Source: Chinchilla lanigera (lineage: Eukaryota; Chordata; Mammalia; Rodentia; Chinchillidae). Taken from it: 64,000 bases of DNA. Below are positions 49,426 through 64,000 of the stretch, piece after piece. The stretch spans positions 11,115,269 through 11,179,268 of the forward strand of contig NW_004955469.1 in assembly GCF_000276665.1 (NCBI RefSeq), read 5' to 3'. How positions within the stretch are numbered: position 1 is the first letter of the stretch; each line of letters opens with the position of its first letter. A program made the translations under genes and the position numbers. The notes below the pieces were generated by a model. The model did no database searches. It was not told the origin of the DNA and saw only the letters and a list, made by a program, of their open reading frames with translations.

Positions 49426-52400
49426 AGATCGATACTTTAAAGACACACCTGGAATTGGCTTCCCAGATACCAAGGGTCCCTTGCCCCAGTCCTAAGGGAT
49501 TTCTTTCACTTATGCTGAAAAGAGTTAGGGTGTTGGGGGCTCTAATGAAGGGTTTTGGCTTGCTTTTAATGTAATGTAGCTGAGTGATTTATAAGTGACC
49601 TGAAGACCAGAATCTTTCATACTGAAAATAAGTTTTCCTAACTTTCCTCTTGGCCCTCCAAAGAGATCCCAAATTCCTCTGGCCTCTTTCCTAGCATGGC
49701 CACAGGCACATGGTAGGTTTGAAATCAGAACTTGCTGGTTCACCCCCTACTACAGCCCTTCTATGCCTTCCCTCTTTTCTCCTAATTCTCTTAGACTACA
49801 CGTCTGCCCTTCATCCAAGCTGGTCATGTTGCATGTTGGCCCGGCTCACGCTCCTCATCTGTAGGATGGGGAAGACATCATTCACCCACAGGGCACCTGT
49901 GGGCAGGAGGCAAGGCTCTGTAATCCTTTACATGTAGGCGGTTCTTATTACCAGGATGGGGATGCTATTACCAGCATATGGGATGTTTGCATTGGAGCCC
50001 TAAAGTGGGATCCCAAGCCCCAGACTCATACAGTGAGTCTTCAGGGAAAGTCATTTTGAAAAGGCCTCAAGAACCACTCCCAACCTCTCCAATGCAAAAT
50101 GGTACATACTTAGGCTCCAGTTAAAGTTTCCTGAGATTATTGTCACTGGGAGTACTGGCAGCTACGAGAGCCAAGTCACCCAGGGTTTCAGATGTACTGT
50201 CAGCATCAGAGGTCAGGGAAGGGGTAGCCATAGTTAAGACTGGCTTCAGAGGAGACCATTGCACCCTTCAAAATGTACCATCCACTGGCCTAATCCTGAT
50301 GAGGGGTGGGGCATCCTTTAAGATGAAGAGACCTTGGAGCTTCAGGAAAAGGTAGTGAGGGCTGGGGCCCTTCCTCCAGGCTTCTTGAACTGGGATCAAC
50401 TTACTCGCCTCCCAGGTCTTCTTGAGGGTCCTTAAAGCCATAAGACCAACAGGCTAGATCTTCCTAGACTGCTGACTACTCAGTATTAAGTAATGAACTA
50501 TACTTTTGCATGGAAACAAACAAGCATGCCTGGGAAGAGAATATAGAATTGGCATTGATTTTAAAGCTAAACAAGGCTTTTTAACAGAATGATTAAGCTT
50601 CTGATGTGCTGTAGTAGGCTGTTTTGTGAGACTCTCTCCTTGCCTTGGTTTCCTTGGTCTAGGGTTCCTCTCCTTTCTGGAGTCAAGCCCCTCTCATTTA
50701 CAGCAGCTCTCCCGTCCACACAAGTCCCCCTGGAGGAAGCAAAGGTGTTCGTGCATCTTCAGGACCCTTTGCTGCATGTGGCCAGCTGTGCACAATTGAG
50801 GGCTCCTTCCCTAAGTCTTTATCTTCTATTTGACAGAGAGCAACAGTATTGTTGGCCCTCAAGAGGGCCAGGAAGGCCTCACCGCCTCACACTGGGGCTG
50901 TATACAGGTGGCAGTTATTGATCTCTGTCCACTGCCAGGGTAGGGGAGGCCAGTAGGATAAAGGGATTTCTGGGTTGGAAGACGGTACATCCTAGCCTCA
51001 TGCAAGGTAGGGCAAGAAGCTGTTAGGGATGGTGGACAAGGGCCACTGGGGCCCATCTGCTACTTTCCCAGGCCCCAGTCACAGAGCTGGGCAATACCAT
51101 TACCTCTGCTACTGCCAGGCCACTCAGGATAGAGCAGAGGGCAAGTTCTCTGACTCAGGCTCCTTGAATAGTGTAGGCCTCTGCCTTGATCTTGGACCTT
51201 GGGTCGCAAGAGTCTGTTAATGGTACTAGCAACAGTGGAGTAGCAGGAGCCATGGGTGCTGTCTAGTAAGTACTGAATTGTGCCTAGATCTAGGCTGGGC
51301 AGTTTTTACTTGTGTCTCACTTTTCCTCTTGACAGTGCTGAGAAGAGCGAGGCAATGTGCTCAAAATCTCCTGGCTAGAAAGTGGTGGGACTCCTCCAAG
51401 GCCTCTGACCTTTTTTCCCAATACACCCCACTGCCTAGGTGCAAGCTCTTATTGTCCTGGTTCCACATGGCCAGCTGGAGTCTTCTGAACACAGGAGATA
51501 TCATAGCTGTGGCTGATGAGGCTGGAGAGAGACAGCTACCTGGAGCCCCCAAATGGCTCCTTCATGTTCCAGATGTTAGCATCACTCTGGGTGAGCCAGA
51601 GGCACCCTGTGCTTCTTGATGGGCTCAAAATTCTGTCCTCCTGGGCATATAGTAGACAACTCAGATAGATGCCGTATATCCAGCATGAAGTCCCCACCCT
51701 GGAGCATTACAAAAGGAGGGCATTTTGCAAACGGTATTTCCCAAAGACATACTGCATGTGCAGAAAATAGTGAATATGAAGACAACCCTTGACAACACGA
51801 GTTGAATTGCTCTTGGTTCTGGCAAGCACTGAAGCTGGACTTTCTTCTTCCTAGGCCCAAGACCTTTCTGTCACTGCAGAGATATCCCAGTGCTCAGCTT
51901 GGGGCCTGAGATATCCACAGGCGCTCTGCCTTAAAGATCCCAAAGGAGCTGGGGTGTGGGAGAGGAGAGACACAGAAGATGCTGCACTGGAATTCCCTCT
52001 ACCTTGGCCCTGGTCCCCAACAATTTACAAAGGATGTTTCTACAGTCACCGCAAAGTGTGCAGCACTGTGGTCACATAAGAGGAGGGACTGGTTGTCTGT
52101 TGACCCTGGTGAGGTTTGGCTTATTCTTCCACTGGGCAGCAGTCAGCCATGACACAGGAAAGAATGAGGAAGTAGAGAAAGGGGAAGAAGGGTGTAGCTT
52201 CCTTCGCCCTAGATGGACACTTGTTCTATGAGGAAAGCAGACAGGATCCAGGAAATGAGCCCTGATTTAGGATCAAGCCTGAGGCCTTGGGGATAGCCTC
52301 TGCATCCTGACTAGCTAACATCAGTGAGGCTCAGAATAGTGCTCATGATGAGCAAATGGACTGTGGGTGAGCAGCAGTGTCCTCCTTGTACCCCATCTTG

Positions 52401-53469
52401 TTCCCAGGGGCGAGGAATCCACAGCAGGGAGTGAGCACGATGCCTGATGCCCTTGAGGCTGACATTAATCCCCTCTAAGCTGAGGAGGAATGATGTGTCC
52501 AGCAGGACAGTGTGCTAGGAAAAAGCCCAGCGTCATGAGGTTTGGGTTTGGTTTTGACTTGTAGTTGTTGCTTTGGGTCTTGTGCGCATTTCTTTGCTTG
52601 CCCGTGGAGGCAGGGTGCTCCCATCCCTTGAGTGGCCCACATGCCTGACCCTGATCATGGGTAGGGAGGCCCCTGACATGTAAGATCTGCTCCATACCGT
52701 GGGCGGAATCCAATAGTCCTGCCCACCCCCCGGCCCCACCTTGCTGAGGGTTTGGTGGTGGCTGCTCAAGGCAGAGCCCTCCTGTTTCTATTTTTTCCTC
52801 GACCTCAAGCCATCTTGTAATTATCATTATTACTTTTTCTCCTTTTCTTGCCTTTCCACAGGGGATTTGCTATTGGTTTAATAAACTTTAAAAACATAAC
52901 GGTTAGGAAAGTGCGCGTCTTTTTTTCTATCCTGCAAGTCCTATTTGCCTGCCTGCAGGGAAGAAGTAAGAGAAAGCTTAAATAGACCCAGTCAACAGAC
53001 CCATGACTCTCACCTTACGCTGCTTCTGAGTCACACTGCAAAGCTGGAGGGAGAGAAAGGGCCTTCCTCCAGCAGTGATCACCAGCACTCTGAAAAGCCT
53101 TACAAAATCAACCAGAGAGCAATTAACTAAAACACTCCCGAGTCTTCAGCCTTCTGGCCACTGCTGCCACTGGAGACTTCTCCTTAGAGGGATGTGAGTT
53201 GGGCTTATCCACAGCAGAAGGCAATTTCGGGTGCCAGTTTCTTCCCCTCCATGCCCCTCAGGGCCGCATTTGCTGTGTGTAATGACATGCAGTGTGGGTC
53301 TCTCTCTCCAGGCCAGCTCGCCTCTGCAGACTTGGAGGAGCGCCACCATGAACCTTCTGCCCTGAACTCAGCAGCGCCCAGCAGCTAAGCAAAGCTGGCT
53401 CTGTTTATGACATGGGCTTGGACAATAGTCAGGGTGGAAGGGTCCTGGCTGACTGCCAGGATGCCTGTG

Positions 53470-53511
<42 letters not shown>

Positions 53512-53530
53512 CTGTGTGTGCGTGTGTGTT
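53470..53530. repeat. (GT)n microsatellite
   Basis: About 19 GT units with a short interruption at the 3' side. On the minus strand it encodes a spurious Thr-His run. Confidence 0.95.
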
Positions 53531-54041
53531 TAGGGAGAGGAGAAACTTGGCCCTGCCTTTGGTGAGGTAAGAAAATCAGTAGCTGGTAACTGACCATCAC
53601 AAAAACTGGTGGGTCACAAGCCACTTCCTGGGTCTCCTGCATTCCAGCAGCTCTCAGAAGGAAAACTATTTCCATATTTTGGAGGGGAAGGAAAATGAGG
53701 GAAGCCCGCTTTTCCCCCTGGGGCCTTGTTCTGGCCTGAGAACACGGCTTAAATTATTCCAGTCACAGGCAGGCTATTCAAATAAAACAGAATCTCAAAC
53801 CACACGGGGCTTGTTGAGACAGTCAGGCTTCCAGGATGTGTGAAAGGCAGGGGGAGGGGCGGAGAAAGCCCCTACAGCTCTCCTGTCCTCTCTATTACCG
53901 GCAGCTGCAATGCGAGCCACATCGAAGTGTGTCTCCAGGCCAGGGCAGACTTAAGCAGGGCTGATAGCAAGTGAGCGCATGAAAGCCACTGTAAGGCTCC
54001 CCTCCCTGGTGGCAACTTTAATTATTTGAGCTGGAGCTCAG

Positions 54042-54069
54042 TGAAATAAAAATAAAAATAAAATAAAAC
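54042..54069. repeat. (AAAAT)n repeat
   Basis: Five or so aaaat/aaat units. Confidence 0.8.
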
Positions 54070-54897
54070 CAGAATATATTATAAGTGGCTCCCCAGTTTC
54101 CTGCAGTGAGTAGCTTGTGGTGGAGAGGGGGAACCAAAAACCACAGTGCTCTGTCTGTGGCTGGGCTAGGCAGAGGTCTTTAAATATTCATGCCCCATGT
54201 ACGACTGTGCAGAGAGAGGGAGGAGGCAGCGCCTGCGGCAGCACTGGCTAGGTCAGGAAAGGGGCGGTGGTGGCTGCAGCAGCTAGACGCAGGAGGTAGG
54301 GTCTTCCGAAATGCCTTGGAAGTCACACTGGGTGCAAGGCACACCCTAGTTATGTCTCTATTACTTGACATCTGAACTGGTTCCACATGCTCTCCCAGAC
54401 CCTTTGTCTCCTCCACCCCTTCTACCACTCCATCATTTCTTACCCCGTTCCTGAATCATCTTTCTGAAAGGTAAGTTATATGACACTGTTTGGGGCCACA
54501 GGCAGTGAAGGGAAACTGCATGGATACAGAACGAATTTCAGGCACCATTGGCAAGTGCAATTATGGCCCATAAATCCTAACTTTTGATGTGGAAGAAAAT
54601 TACCAATGATGGGGTCTGAAAAGGCAGAGTCCCTGGGTCCACTTAGTGATGTCATTGAAGAGGTCCAGGTTGGGGGTGAAGAGTCCTGATTTATCACACC
54701 TTCTAGGTGACTGCAGGTGGAAAAGCCCAGACTTATTAGTTAACTTGTGCCTAGACTGTAAAGGAAATTCACTGAAGACATCAGTTCTAGGGGACTTCAC
54801 TGATGCCGGTGGGGTTTCCTGAGTGAGCATTGTAAGATATCTGCTACACATTTACTTCCTGAAGGCCAGGACTGGTCTGGGTAGAGAAGGTGACCTT

Positions 54898-55124
54898 TGC
54901 TGAGCATCACTCTTGGAGCTCAGGTCGGCTGTCTGTAAGTCCCTGTGGGCCCAGCTCTCATCAGGGACCTCTATGCATAGCACCCACCTTCCTGTCCAGC
55001 AGACTGGGGTCCTTTAGGGTTGGTGAAGATTAAAGGCCCCACGTTAACCTCACATCCTCCCACAGCAATACAAGAACCACTTCCTACCACCGGAGTTCAG
55101 CCAACCTGTGAAAAGGAAATCAAG
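54898..55124 (+). repeat. Arm A of 227-bp inverted duplication
   Basis: Matches the reverse complement of 56216-56442. Identical blocks include tctcatcagggacct, gcatagcacccaccttcc, cagcagactggggtcctt and gagttcagccaacctg. About 89% identical by eye over the last 200 bp, weaker at the outer end. Family not recognised. Confidence 0.9.
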
Positions 55125-56215
55125 TTCCTGCCTTCTGCGTTTAGGATTTGACTAAAATAAATAGTGGGGCTTACAAACCTGGAAACATATAATTATATTT
55201 TGGTTACTTTTTTTGACAAAAACATTGCTCCCGACATTGGGAAGTCAAAGACCCACCAATCAGCCTTAGAAAATGGTCTGAAATCCTGAATGTGAGATGA
55301 TGTGAATATAAATATATGTAAAGAGGAAAATGTGAATGGAAGATGGACCTACTCTCTTGCCTGCATTAGGTCTGCTGAGCCAAGTTCTGAAAAAGGGCAG
55401 GAAGCAGCAGAAATAGCCTAGAGCAAAGTTGACTGAGGGGAAAATAAAGCAGGTTAGTAAAAGAAAACATCTGTTTCAGCTATTGATCAACTCAAAGGGT
55501 ATTAAAGAAGTGATGGAGTATTAGAAAAATATCACTTTTACCTTGACATTTCTTTTTCTGACATTAGGCTCATATTCAGTCTAGGGAAGAATAAATTTAA
55601 AGACCAAGTGCTCTTAAGGATCCCCCTGGCCTCTCAGGTGGGCCCACCATCTGTCCACATTCAGACTTTTGCTTAAGAAACCTTCCTTTCTAGATACCAG
55701 CTCTGAGGCACCCAAGAAATATCAACAATGACTGTAATTCCGCCATCCGTATCAGATAGCATGGCTTCTCAAATACAATTTAAGTTAATGAATCTATTTA
55801 TTTCTGCTCAGAGTTCTTCCAGAAAAAATTTAAGGTGGCTCAGAGATACTTAAAATGTAGTAAGATAACATAAGCTAGAGCCCAGTGAGAAAGATGGGAC
55901 GAGTGTTGAGTTATAAAATCAGATCAGCAGTGAAGTGGCTACAAACTGCACATCATGAAGCTCTACTTGCTTACTAAGGAGAAGCCTCAGGTTTAATTTA
56001 AGTATTCCTCTAATTGAAAAAATTATTTATACATCTTTTCTGCTCTTTGTTTTATGTCTGTGTGTTTTTATTGCACAAGAAACCTGAAGGGCTCGAACAC
56101 CATCCTTCAGCAAGGGGAGTCCTGTCATCTGTATTCTGCTGGCCAACAGCCCTCCTCCCTGGATTTCTACTCACTAGGGAAGGGAAGCAAGGTTGCCTGG
56201 TTTTATCAGTGTCCA

Positions 56216-56442
56216 CTTGATTTCCTTTTCGCAGGTTGGCTGAACTCCAGTGGTAGGAAAATGGTTGTTGTATTGCTATGGGAGAATGTGAGGTTAATGT
56301 GGGATCTTTAAAGTTCACCAACCCTGAAGGACCCCAGTCTGCTGGGAAGGAAGGTGGGTGCTATGCAGGGAGGTCCCTGATGAGAGTTGGGCCTACAGGG
56401 ATTTACAGCCAGCCAACCTGAGCTGCAGGAGCGATGCCCAGA
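56216..56442 (-). repeat. Arm B of 227-bp inverted duplication
   Basis: Inverted partner of 54898-55124, with 1,091 bp between the arms. Exon 8 lies 980 bp further on. Confidence 0.9.
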
Positions 56443-56689
56443 CTTCTCGGTCATACCTATCTGTGAAACTAAAACACGTAGGAATTTCTTCTGTGACTTT
56501 CCAAAACAATAAGAGGACTGGCTAAACAAAGTTAGGTGCTACTGTTCCACTGTGTGTCAGGTGTGGATTCAGGGACCATGGGGAGCACAGAGAAGTCCAA
56601 AGCACGGCCGGCCTCAGAGACCCTAGACTCTGCTTTGTGGCTAACGTCTTATTCTCCCTTTGAGTGTATACACAGTGTGCTAACTATTG

Positions 56690-56840
56690 TAGTGTTCACT
56701 TTATGACCAGTACTCTTCTAAACCCTTTACAAATATTAACCTATTTAGAGGTCATCACTTTGGAGCAGACACTATTATTATCTCCATTTTGCAAGTGAGG
56801 AAACTGAGTCTCTGAGATGCTCAAACTGCCACTTGAGGTA
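56690..56840 (-). mobile_element. MIR SINE
   Basis: Reverse MIR: ccctttacaaatattaacct, cactattattatctccattt, gcaagtgaggaaactgag. Confidence 0.8.
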
Positions 56841-57394
56841 TAACCTGTCTCAAACTCTGGTTGTTTATTCTGGAGTTCATGATTTTAATCACTGTGCCAT
56901 GGAAAAGTTTTAAGCACATTTCTTGGCCCCTACAGATTATGACCACATGTGAAAGAACGTGGCACCTGGTCACCTTTTTCCACTAAAGAGATAAGAGTTT
57001 CAGGAACCATTTGGGTAAGTGGCTTTGGAATCCTTGTGGAATGTCATAGTGAAATTTAGGTAAATCAAATTTCTGATGCTTCATAATATGAAGAGCCTGA
57101 TATTTTTTTTAAAAGGACCTTGTAGCAAGTCTTTTGTAAGTTGTTGTTATCCTCCCTGTATGCCTTAGGAAACATTTTCTGGGTTTGCTTAAGTTAAAGT
57201 CTTACGGGAAATAGTTCAGTGAGCTGAGAGCAAAGAGGTTTAAAGAAAGAGTCTGTGTGTGTGAGACTTTATCACGTTGGTGCGATCTGCCCAAAGCATG
57301 GCAAAGTGACCTTCTTGTCATCCTGCCATCCAGGCTCCTTGCTTGATCTGCTTTCATTCATGTGGAAGTGAGGGAGGGGTGGGAGGAGAAGTCA

Positions 57395-59917
<2,523 letters not shown>

Positions 59918-60084
59918 TTATCCTCATTAGTAACAGCTCCCTAGTCAGAATGTTTGATGTCTGGTGATACTGACCATGATGGAGAGAAGCCCCCAAATCA
60001 TAGCTTGTGTACTGCTGGTTTGCAATGTTCTGATCAGCAGGAAATAAAATAGTAATAACAGCCCACCTCAGCCCATGTAAGCCT

Positions 60085-60215
60085 AGTTTTATACATGATG
60101 TAGAGGAGGCTTGCAAAGGTTAAGCAGCGTGAAAAGATCAGATAGCCAGCAGGTGATCCAGTTGGGACTCGAACCCAGATTACCTGCCTCTCAATTCTGT
60201 GCTCTTAATAGCAAG
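60085..60215 (-). mobile_element. MIR SINE
   Basis: Reverse MIR: ttgcaaaggttaagcagcgt, agcaggtgatccagttggga, ctcgaacccagattacctgc. The tRNA-derived head is well kept. Confidence 0.75.
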
Positions 60216-61578
60216 TCACCATGAATGTGACCCCAGAAGAAAGCTCACTAGAATGCATTTCTAATGGTCCACACAAGGACATGGTAGTAGCACCAGGGGT
60301 AGTGTTCACAGGGCATTGGTTTGGGTCTCCTGAAAAACCCTGTCTGCAGACATACCTTTTTCAAAGCCTTCCATTTGCTCCCCTTTATTTCCCTTGCAGT
60401 TAAATGAAGCTATACAACTAGTTCTGGACAACGAAATGAGAGTGGAAGTGATGTGTATCTTATCTGGATTGAGGCTTTGAAAGCCCTGTGTAAATTTCCA
60501 GTCTCTTTTCCCTTGCTTTCATGACAGAAGAGTTCTTCCTGAGGGTGCTGCTAGGAGGAGGGCAGGGCCTCTGCAGGTTGGGTCCTGTATGCTTCTGTGG
60601 GGCAGGGGGTCCTCTCACAGTGGCCCTCACAGGACAGGTTCCAGGTTCCGTACAAGAGACCTTAAGCCACTGCATTTTGGGGCTGTCTCACCACTGTAGC
60701 AAAACCTGGCTGATCCTGTTCAAGCAATCCCAGTCTTTGTGGCCTCTGCATCATCTGCTGGCTCAGCAGAAAGGGCCCACAATCCTTTCCTCCACACTAG
60801 AGTGACCTCAGGTCCTTTTGAAGAGACCAGGGTGTGTTTTCTTGACCATATATTTCCCCGCTGCCCACAGGAGGATGGAAGGAAAGGAAAAAGGCAAAAG
60901 AAAGTTCACTTTCTCCAGGTTCCTCTGAGAATGGCTGGCTCAGGGAAGCCTCCAAATCTGAAGAGCTAGTGGGCCACCCCAGCAGCTCCAGGCTGGCCTG
61001 TGACACCTCCATGCAGGGAGAAGAAGTTCTGTAGCTGAGACTCACAGCTCTCCATGTCCTTTCTCCGTCTCAGCCTTCTTGGCAGCAGCAGGCTGACAAA
61101 GAGGGCCCTAACGCTTCCTGGCTGTGACAGCACCTTAGTGAATTATTACTCATTTCCTCCCGATTCTCTGTGCACTTCACACTGAGGCAGAATTATAAAT
61201 TAAAACAGGCTGTCGCTGACTTTGAGCATCTCTTCCATTTATACCCCCCTGAAGAAATCATTTCCCCCCAAGCCCCGCATGTTCCTCTGATTAAAAATCC
61301 AAAAGCTAAAGAGATCTTTCTGTTTTACTTTTTACTTCCCCCTCAAGGGATCCCACATTCACTTCTTTTGCAGAAACCGACTGGTGTCTGGAAGTGACCT
61401 TCCATGGAACGTCCTTCATAATCATGCTTTAAAAACCAAGGGCCACAATGGACGATTCTGGCAGGTGATGGGCTGACAGAAGAGGAGGCAGGGCCGAGCT
61501 AGGGGCTGCACAGCATGGTGCTTCCTGCTCATCCTTTCACGACACCACAGCAGGCTCTCCTCTCCCCCTCAACCACTC

Positions 61579-61877
61579 CTGCTGTGTGACCTCAGGCAAG
61601 TCACTTCCTTAGAGCCTCAGTATAAATGGGGTGACAGTAGCATCGACTTCACGGGGTTGGTTTTAGGGCAGAGTTGGACCAATGTGAAGTGGAGACCGTG
61701 GTGTTAATTATTATTCATACTTGAGTTAGGGCAACTCATCAGGGTAGGCCCTCAAACAGCCAACACTACGCTGGCAGGGGCCGAGGCAGAGACCTGGCTG
61801 CCTCTCTGGACCAGTCTCACGGGGCTGCTCATGCAGTATCCCGGCCTGTGCCTTCCAGGGAACAGGAATGAGGAAGT
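61579..61877 (+). repeat. Local duplication, copy 1 (contains MIR core)
   Basis: Shares long blocks with 62925-63232: aatggggtgacagtagcatc, caaacagccaacactacgct, actcatcagggtagg, and ends at ggaatgaggaa. Starts in a MIR-like core (ctgtgtgacctcaggcaagt). Confidence 0.9.
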
Positions 61878-62283
61878 GATCACATTCTTCTGCTTTGGGA
61901 AGTCTCCCAGTCCTGGCTGGCATACAGTTCAGGGCGAGCTGGGAATAGAAGTCTCTTTTCTTTACAGCTGACGGAATAAAGGGAGAGCGGGCAGGCAAAA
62001 CTGCAAGGCAGATCGATGGGCAATTTATGTGACAATTAAACTTTGAAGAAAGGAAGGGGAGCCGACAGGACTTCCTTTCCTGAAGGCCACATGGGAACTC
62101 GGGAAATCACTGATAAGGCCAATTGCTGAGCACAAGGTTGGTCTCATGGTGTCAACTCATCCTTTGATTTCCTCCTTCCCTTCTCATTCACCTGAGCACC
62201 TACTAAGTGTTTGGAACATTGTTAGACTTCAATATTTATTTGCTGAACAAAAGGGGGGCAGGTTTACTTCTTTAAACTCTTGT

Positions 62284-62410
62284 CACTCAAAACGGGGCCC
62301 AGGGACCAGATGTGTCCACATCAATTGTGGAGCTGTTACCGGTGGGGAGCCCTGGGCCCCACCAGGCCTGCTAACTTAGAATCTGCATTCTGAACGTGCT
62401 CTCCAGGTAC
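62284..62410 (+). mobile_element. Possible MER5A-type fragment
   Basis: ctcaaaacggggcccaggga, cttagaatctgcattctgaa, ctctccaggta follow the MER5A order loosely. Confidence 0.45.
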
Positions 62411-62639
62411 CTCTTGTGCACCTTCACACTCGAGGAGCATTTCTTCAACCACCCCTTTCCTGGGCTGCAGCCAGGTAGTTCATTGGCTGGATGGCAAATT
62501 GGGCTGCGTGAGGGGCAGTCAATCCTGCCACATTTGGCAATTATGACATCTGATTCCACTCTAAGAGAGACAAATCGGTAGAGTCAGAGAGATGTGACCT
62601 CAGCCACAGCCACAGGGGTTGCCAAGTATAAACTCCAAG

Positions 62640-62900
62640 CCAAATGGCACTACTTCTTTTCCTCCCTATGTGACAACTCTGTTAACATTTTTGATAAATA
62701 CGTGTTATACATTTCCTTGAAAATATGGAGTCTTGGGAAAATGCTATAAGAAATACATCAAAATATTATGATTATCTCTGAATGTGTGTGAGAGAGGATT
62801 ATGAGCAACAGTTATTTCCTCCTGTGCATTTTTCTAGATTTTCCAGTTATTTTACAACCGTTTGTTTTATTTTACAGTAAAGAAATACACTTTTTAAAAA
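62640..62900 (+). mobile_element. Possible L1-type 3' end
   Basis: gattatctctgaatgtgtgt, agaggattatgagcaacagt, tttttctagattttccagtt, then an A-rich region: L1M-like 3' UTR. It lies directly before the second duplication copy. Confidence 0.4.
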
Positions 62901-62924
62901 TGTTGTTGTTATTTTTCCAGTTCG

Positions 62925-63232
62925 TGCTGTGTGACCTCAGGAAAGTCACTTCCTTAGATCCTCAGGTTTCTTGAATATCAAATGGGGTGACAGTAGCATC
63001 TACTTCAGGGGGTTGGGTTTAGGACTGAGTTGGACAAATGCAAAGTGGAGACAGTGGTGTTAATTATTGTGTATACTTAAGTTAGGGGAACTCATCAGGG
63101 TAGGTCCTCAAACAGCCAACACTACGCTGGCAGGGGCAGACAGAGCCCTGGCTGCCTCTGTGGACCAGTCTCGTGGGGGCTGCTCTTGCAGTATCTCAGC
63201 CTGTGCCTTCTGGGGAACCGGAACGAGGAAAG
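62925..63232 (+). repeat. Local duplication, copy 2
   Basis: Second copy of 61579-61877. It carries a slightly longer MIR section (ttcttgaatatcaaatgggg) that copy 1 lacks. Confidence 0.9.
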
Positions 63233-63654
63233 GTATGGGAAGAGTGTCCCATGTCCAGGGATGGGTAATAATGTGTCTACAATAGCCAGGAGTCAGTGAC
63301 CCATCCAGGGAATGGAGTGGGGTGATCTGGCCTTTTTTGAGAGGTCACATGCCATTAAGACTATTGGCCAGGGGTCTGTTGATGGGTTACAGCATCTGAG
63401 ATGTCTCGCTTGGATTTGGCAATGTTTTTAATTTTAAATTCAGGCATATTGGCAGCTATTATGATACAGAACGGGAAAACTGAGACCTGGGGGGTGGCAG
63501 TCAAGGTGCTGATTCCACTCTCCTTCCTCCACAGACAGGTATAGCTCAGCCCTGCTCCTGTGTGATTTTTCCTGGGTGACTCCATAGCCAGGGTAATGCT
63601 TAGCACAATCAAAGTGAGAGACTCATACAACAGACGAGTTTGGCCTGCAGTATT

Positions 63655-63875
63655 TGGGAATGTGGGTTCTGAAGTCAGACTGAGTCTGAATCATTGCTTA
63701 AGCCACCAGCAAAAAGTCTGCTTGTGGATCGAGCTCACTCTGGCTTCCTTGTCTCCGAGATGGTTATAACAGCACTGCCCGGGGTTGTTGTATGAAATAA
63801 ATTAACACCTAAAAAGTGTTTAGAGCAGCACCTGCACATAGTAAGGGTTCAATAAATGTTAGCCAGTATTGTTGC
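63655..63875 (+). mobile_element. MIR SINE, nearly full length
   Basis: gtgggttctgaagtcagact, then cggggttgttgtatgaaat, gcacctgcacatagtaaggg, ttcaataaatgttagc. Confidence 0.8.
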
Positions 63876-64000
63876 TGTTGTTATCCTCATGGGGATGGTT
63901 TCCAGAATCGATGGTGCAGCAAGAAAACAGCAAGAATGCCAGGAAGCATAGGGCACACAAACAAGGAAAAAAATTTTTCCTTTCTTATTCTGCCAAGAGC

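Noticed and set aside
53385..53675. Minus-strand frame with a Thr-His run
   Set aside because: The run is the GT microsatellite; the flanks show no domain.
63200..64000. ALK exon 6 near the window end
   Set aside because: No frame on the minus strand gives the expected LDLa cysteine pattern; exon 6 must lie further upstream.

Overview
This is mammalian nuclear DNA, and the repeats point to a rodent. It carries tRNA-Ala-derived ID SINEs, 7SL-derived B1-like SINEs and fused B1-ID dimers of the kind found in squirrel-related and dormouse/beaver-related rodents. I saw no murine B2 or B4. A sciurid-like rodent is my best guess, but the species is inference.

The whole window appears to lie inside one gene, the receptor tyrosine kinase ALK, on the minus strand (5' end of the gene towards high coordinates). 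I found five consecutive coding exons by translating both strands and matching the human ALK protein as I remember it. In human numbering they are exon 7 (59725-59856, 132 bp), exon 8 (57422-57522, 101 bp), exon 9 (38357-38526, 170 bp), exon 10 (18804-18898, 95 bp) and exon 11 (18503-18631, 129 bp). All five lengths equal the human exon lengths I recall, all phases join without a frameshift, and there are no internal stops. Together they encode about residues 472-681: the end of the LDL-receptor class A region, the complete second MAM domain, and the linker towards the glycine-rich region. Exon 6 (upstream) and exon 12 (downstream) are not in the window. Neither are the transmembrane and kinase exons, the promoter or the polyA site.

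Layout from low to high coordinate: part of intron 11 (1-18502); exon 11, the 172-bp intron 10 and exon 10; intron 9 (18899-38356); exon 9; intron 8 (38527-57421); exon 8; intron 7 (57523-59724); exon 7; part of intron 6 (59857-64000). Introns 7, 9, 10 and 11 have GT donors where visible. Intron 8 starts with GC (GAG|GCAAGT), a GC-AG intron.

The intronic DNA holds ordinary ancient repeats (MIR, L2, MER5A, a Tigger-type MITE, L1 fragments, MaLR-type LTRs) and younger ID insertions with clear target-site duplications. It also holds several structures that need a second look. These are a 227-bp inverted duplication in intron 8, a 90-bp inverted duplication in intron 9, a near-identical 130-bp tandem duplication, a dispersed 300-bp duplication in intron 6, a polyadenylated retroposed sequence with a perfect 16-bp target duplication, and a mariner remnant whose two ends both look like 3' ends. 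No independent protein-coding gene, functional tRNA, rRNA or CRISPR array is supported. The short open frames elsewhere are what chance and repeats would give.
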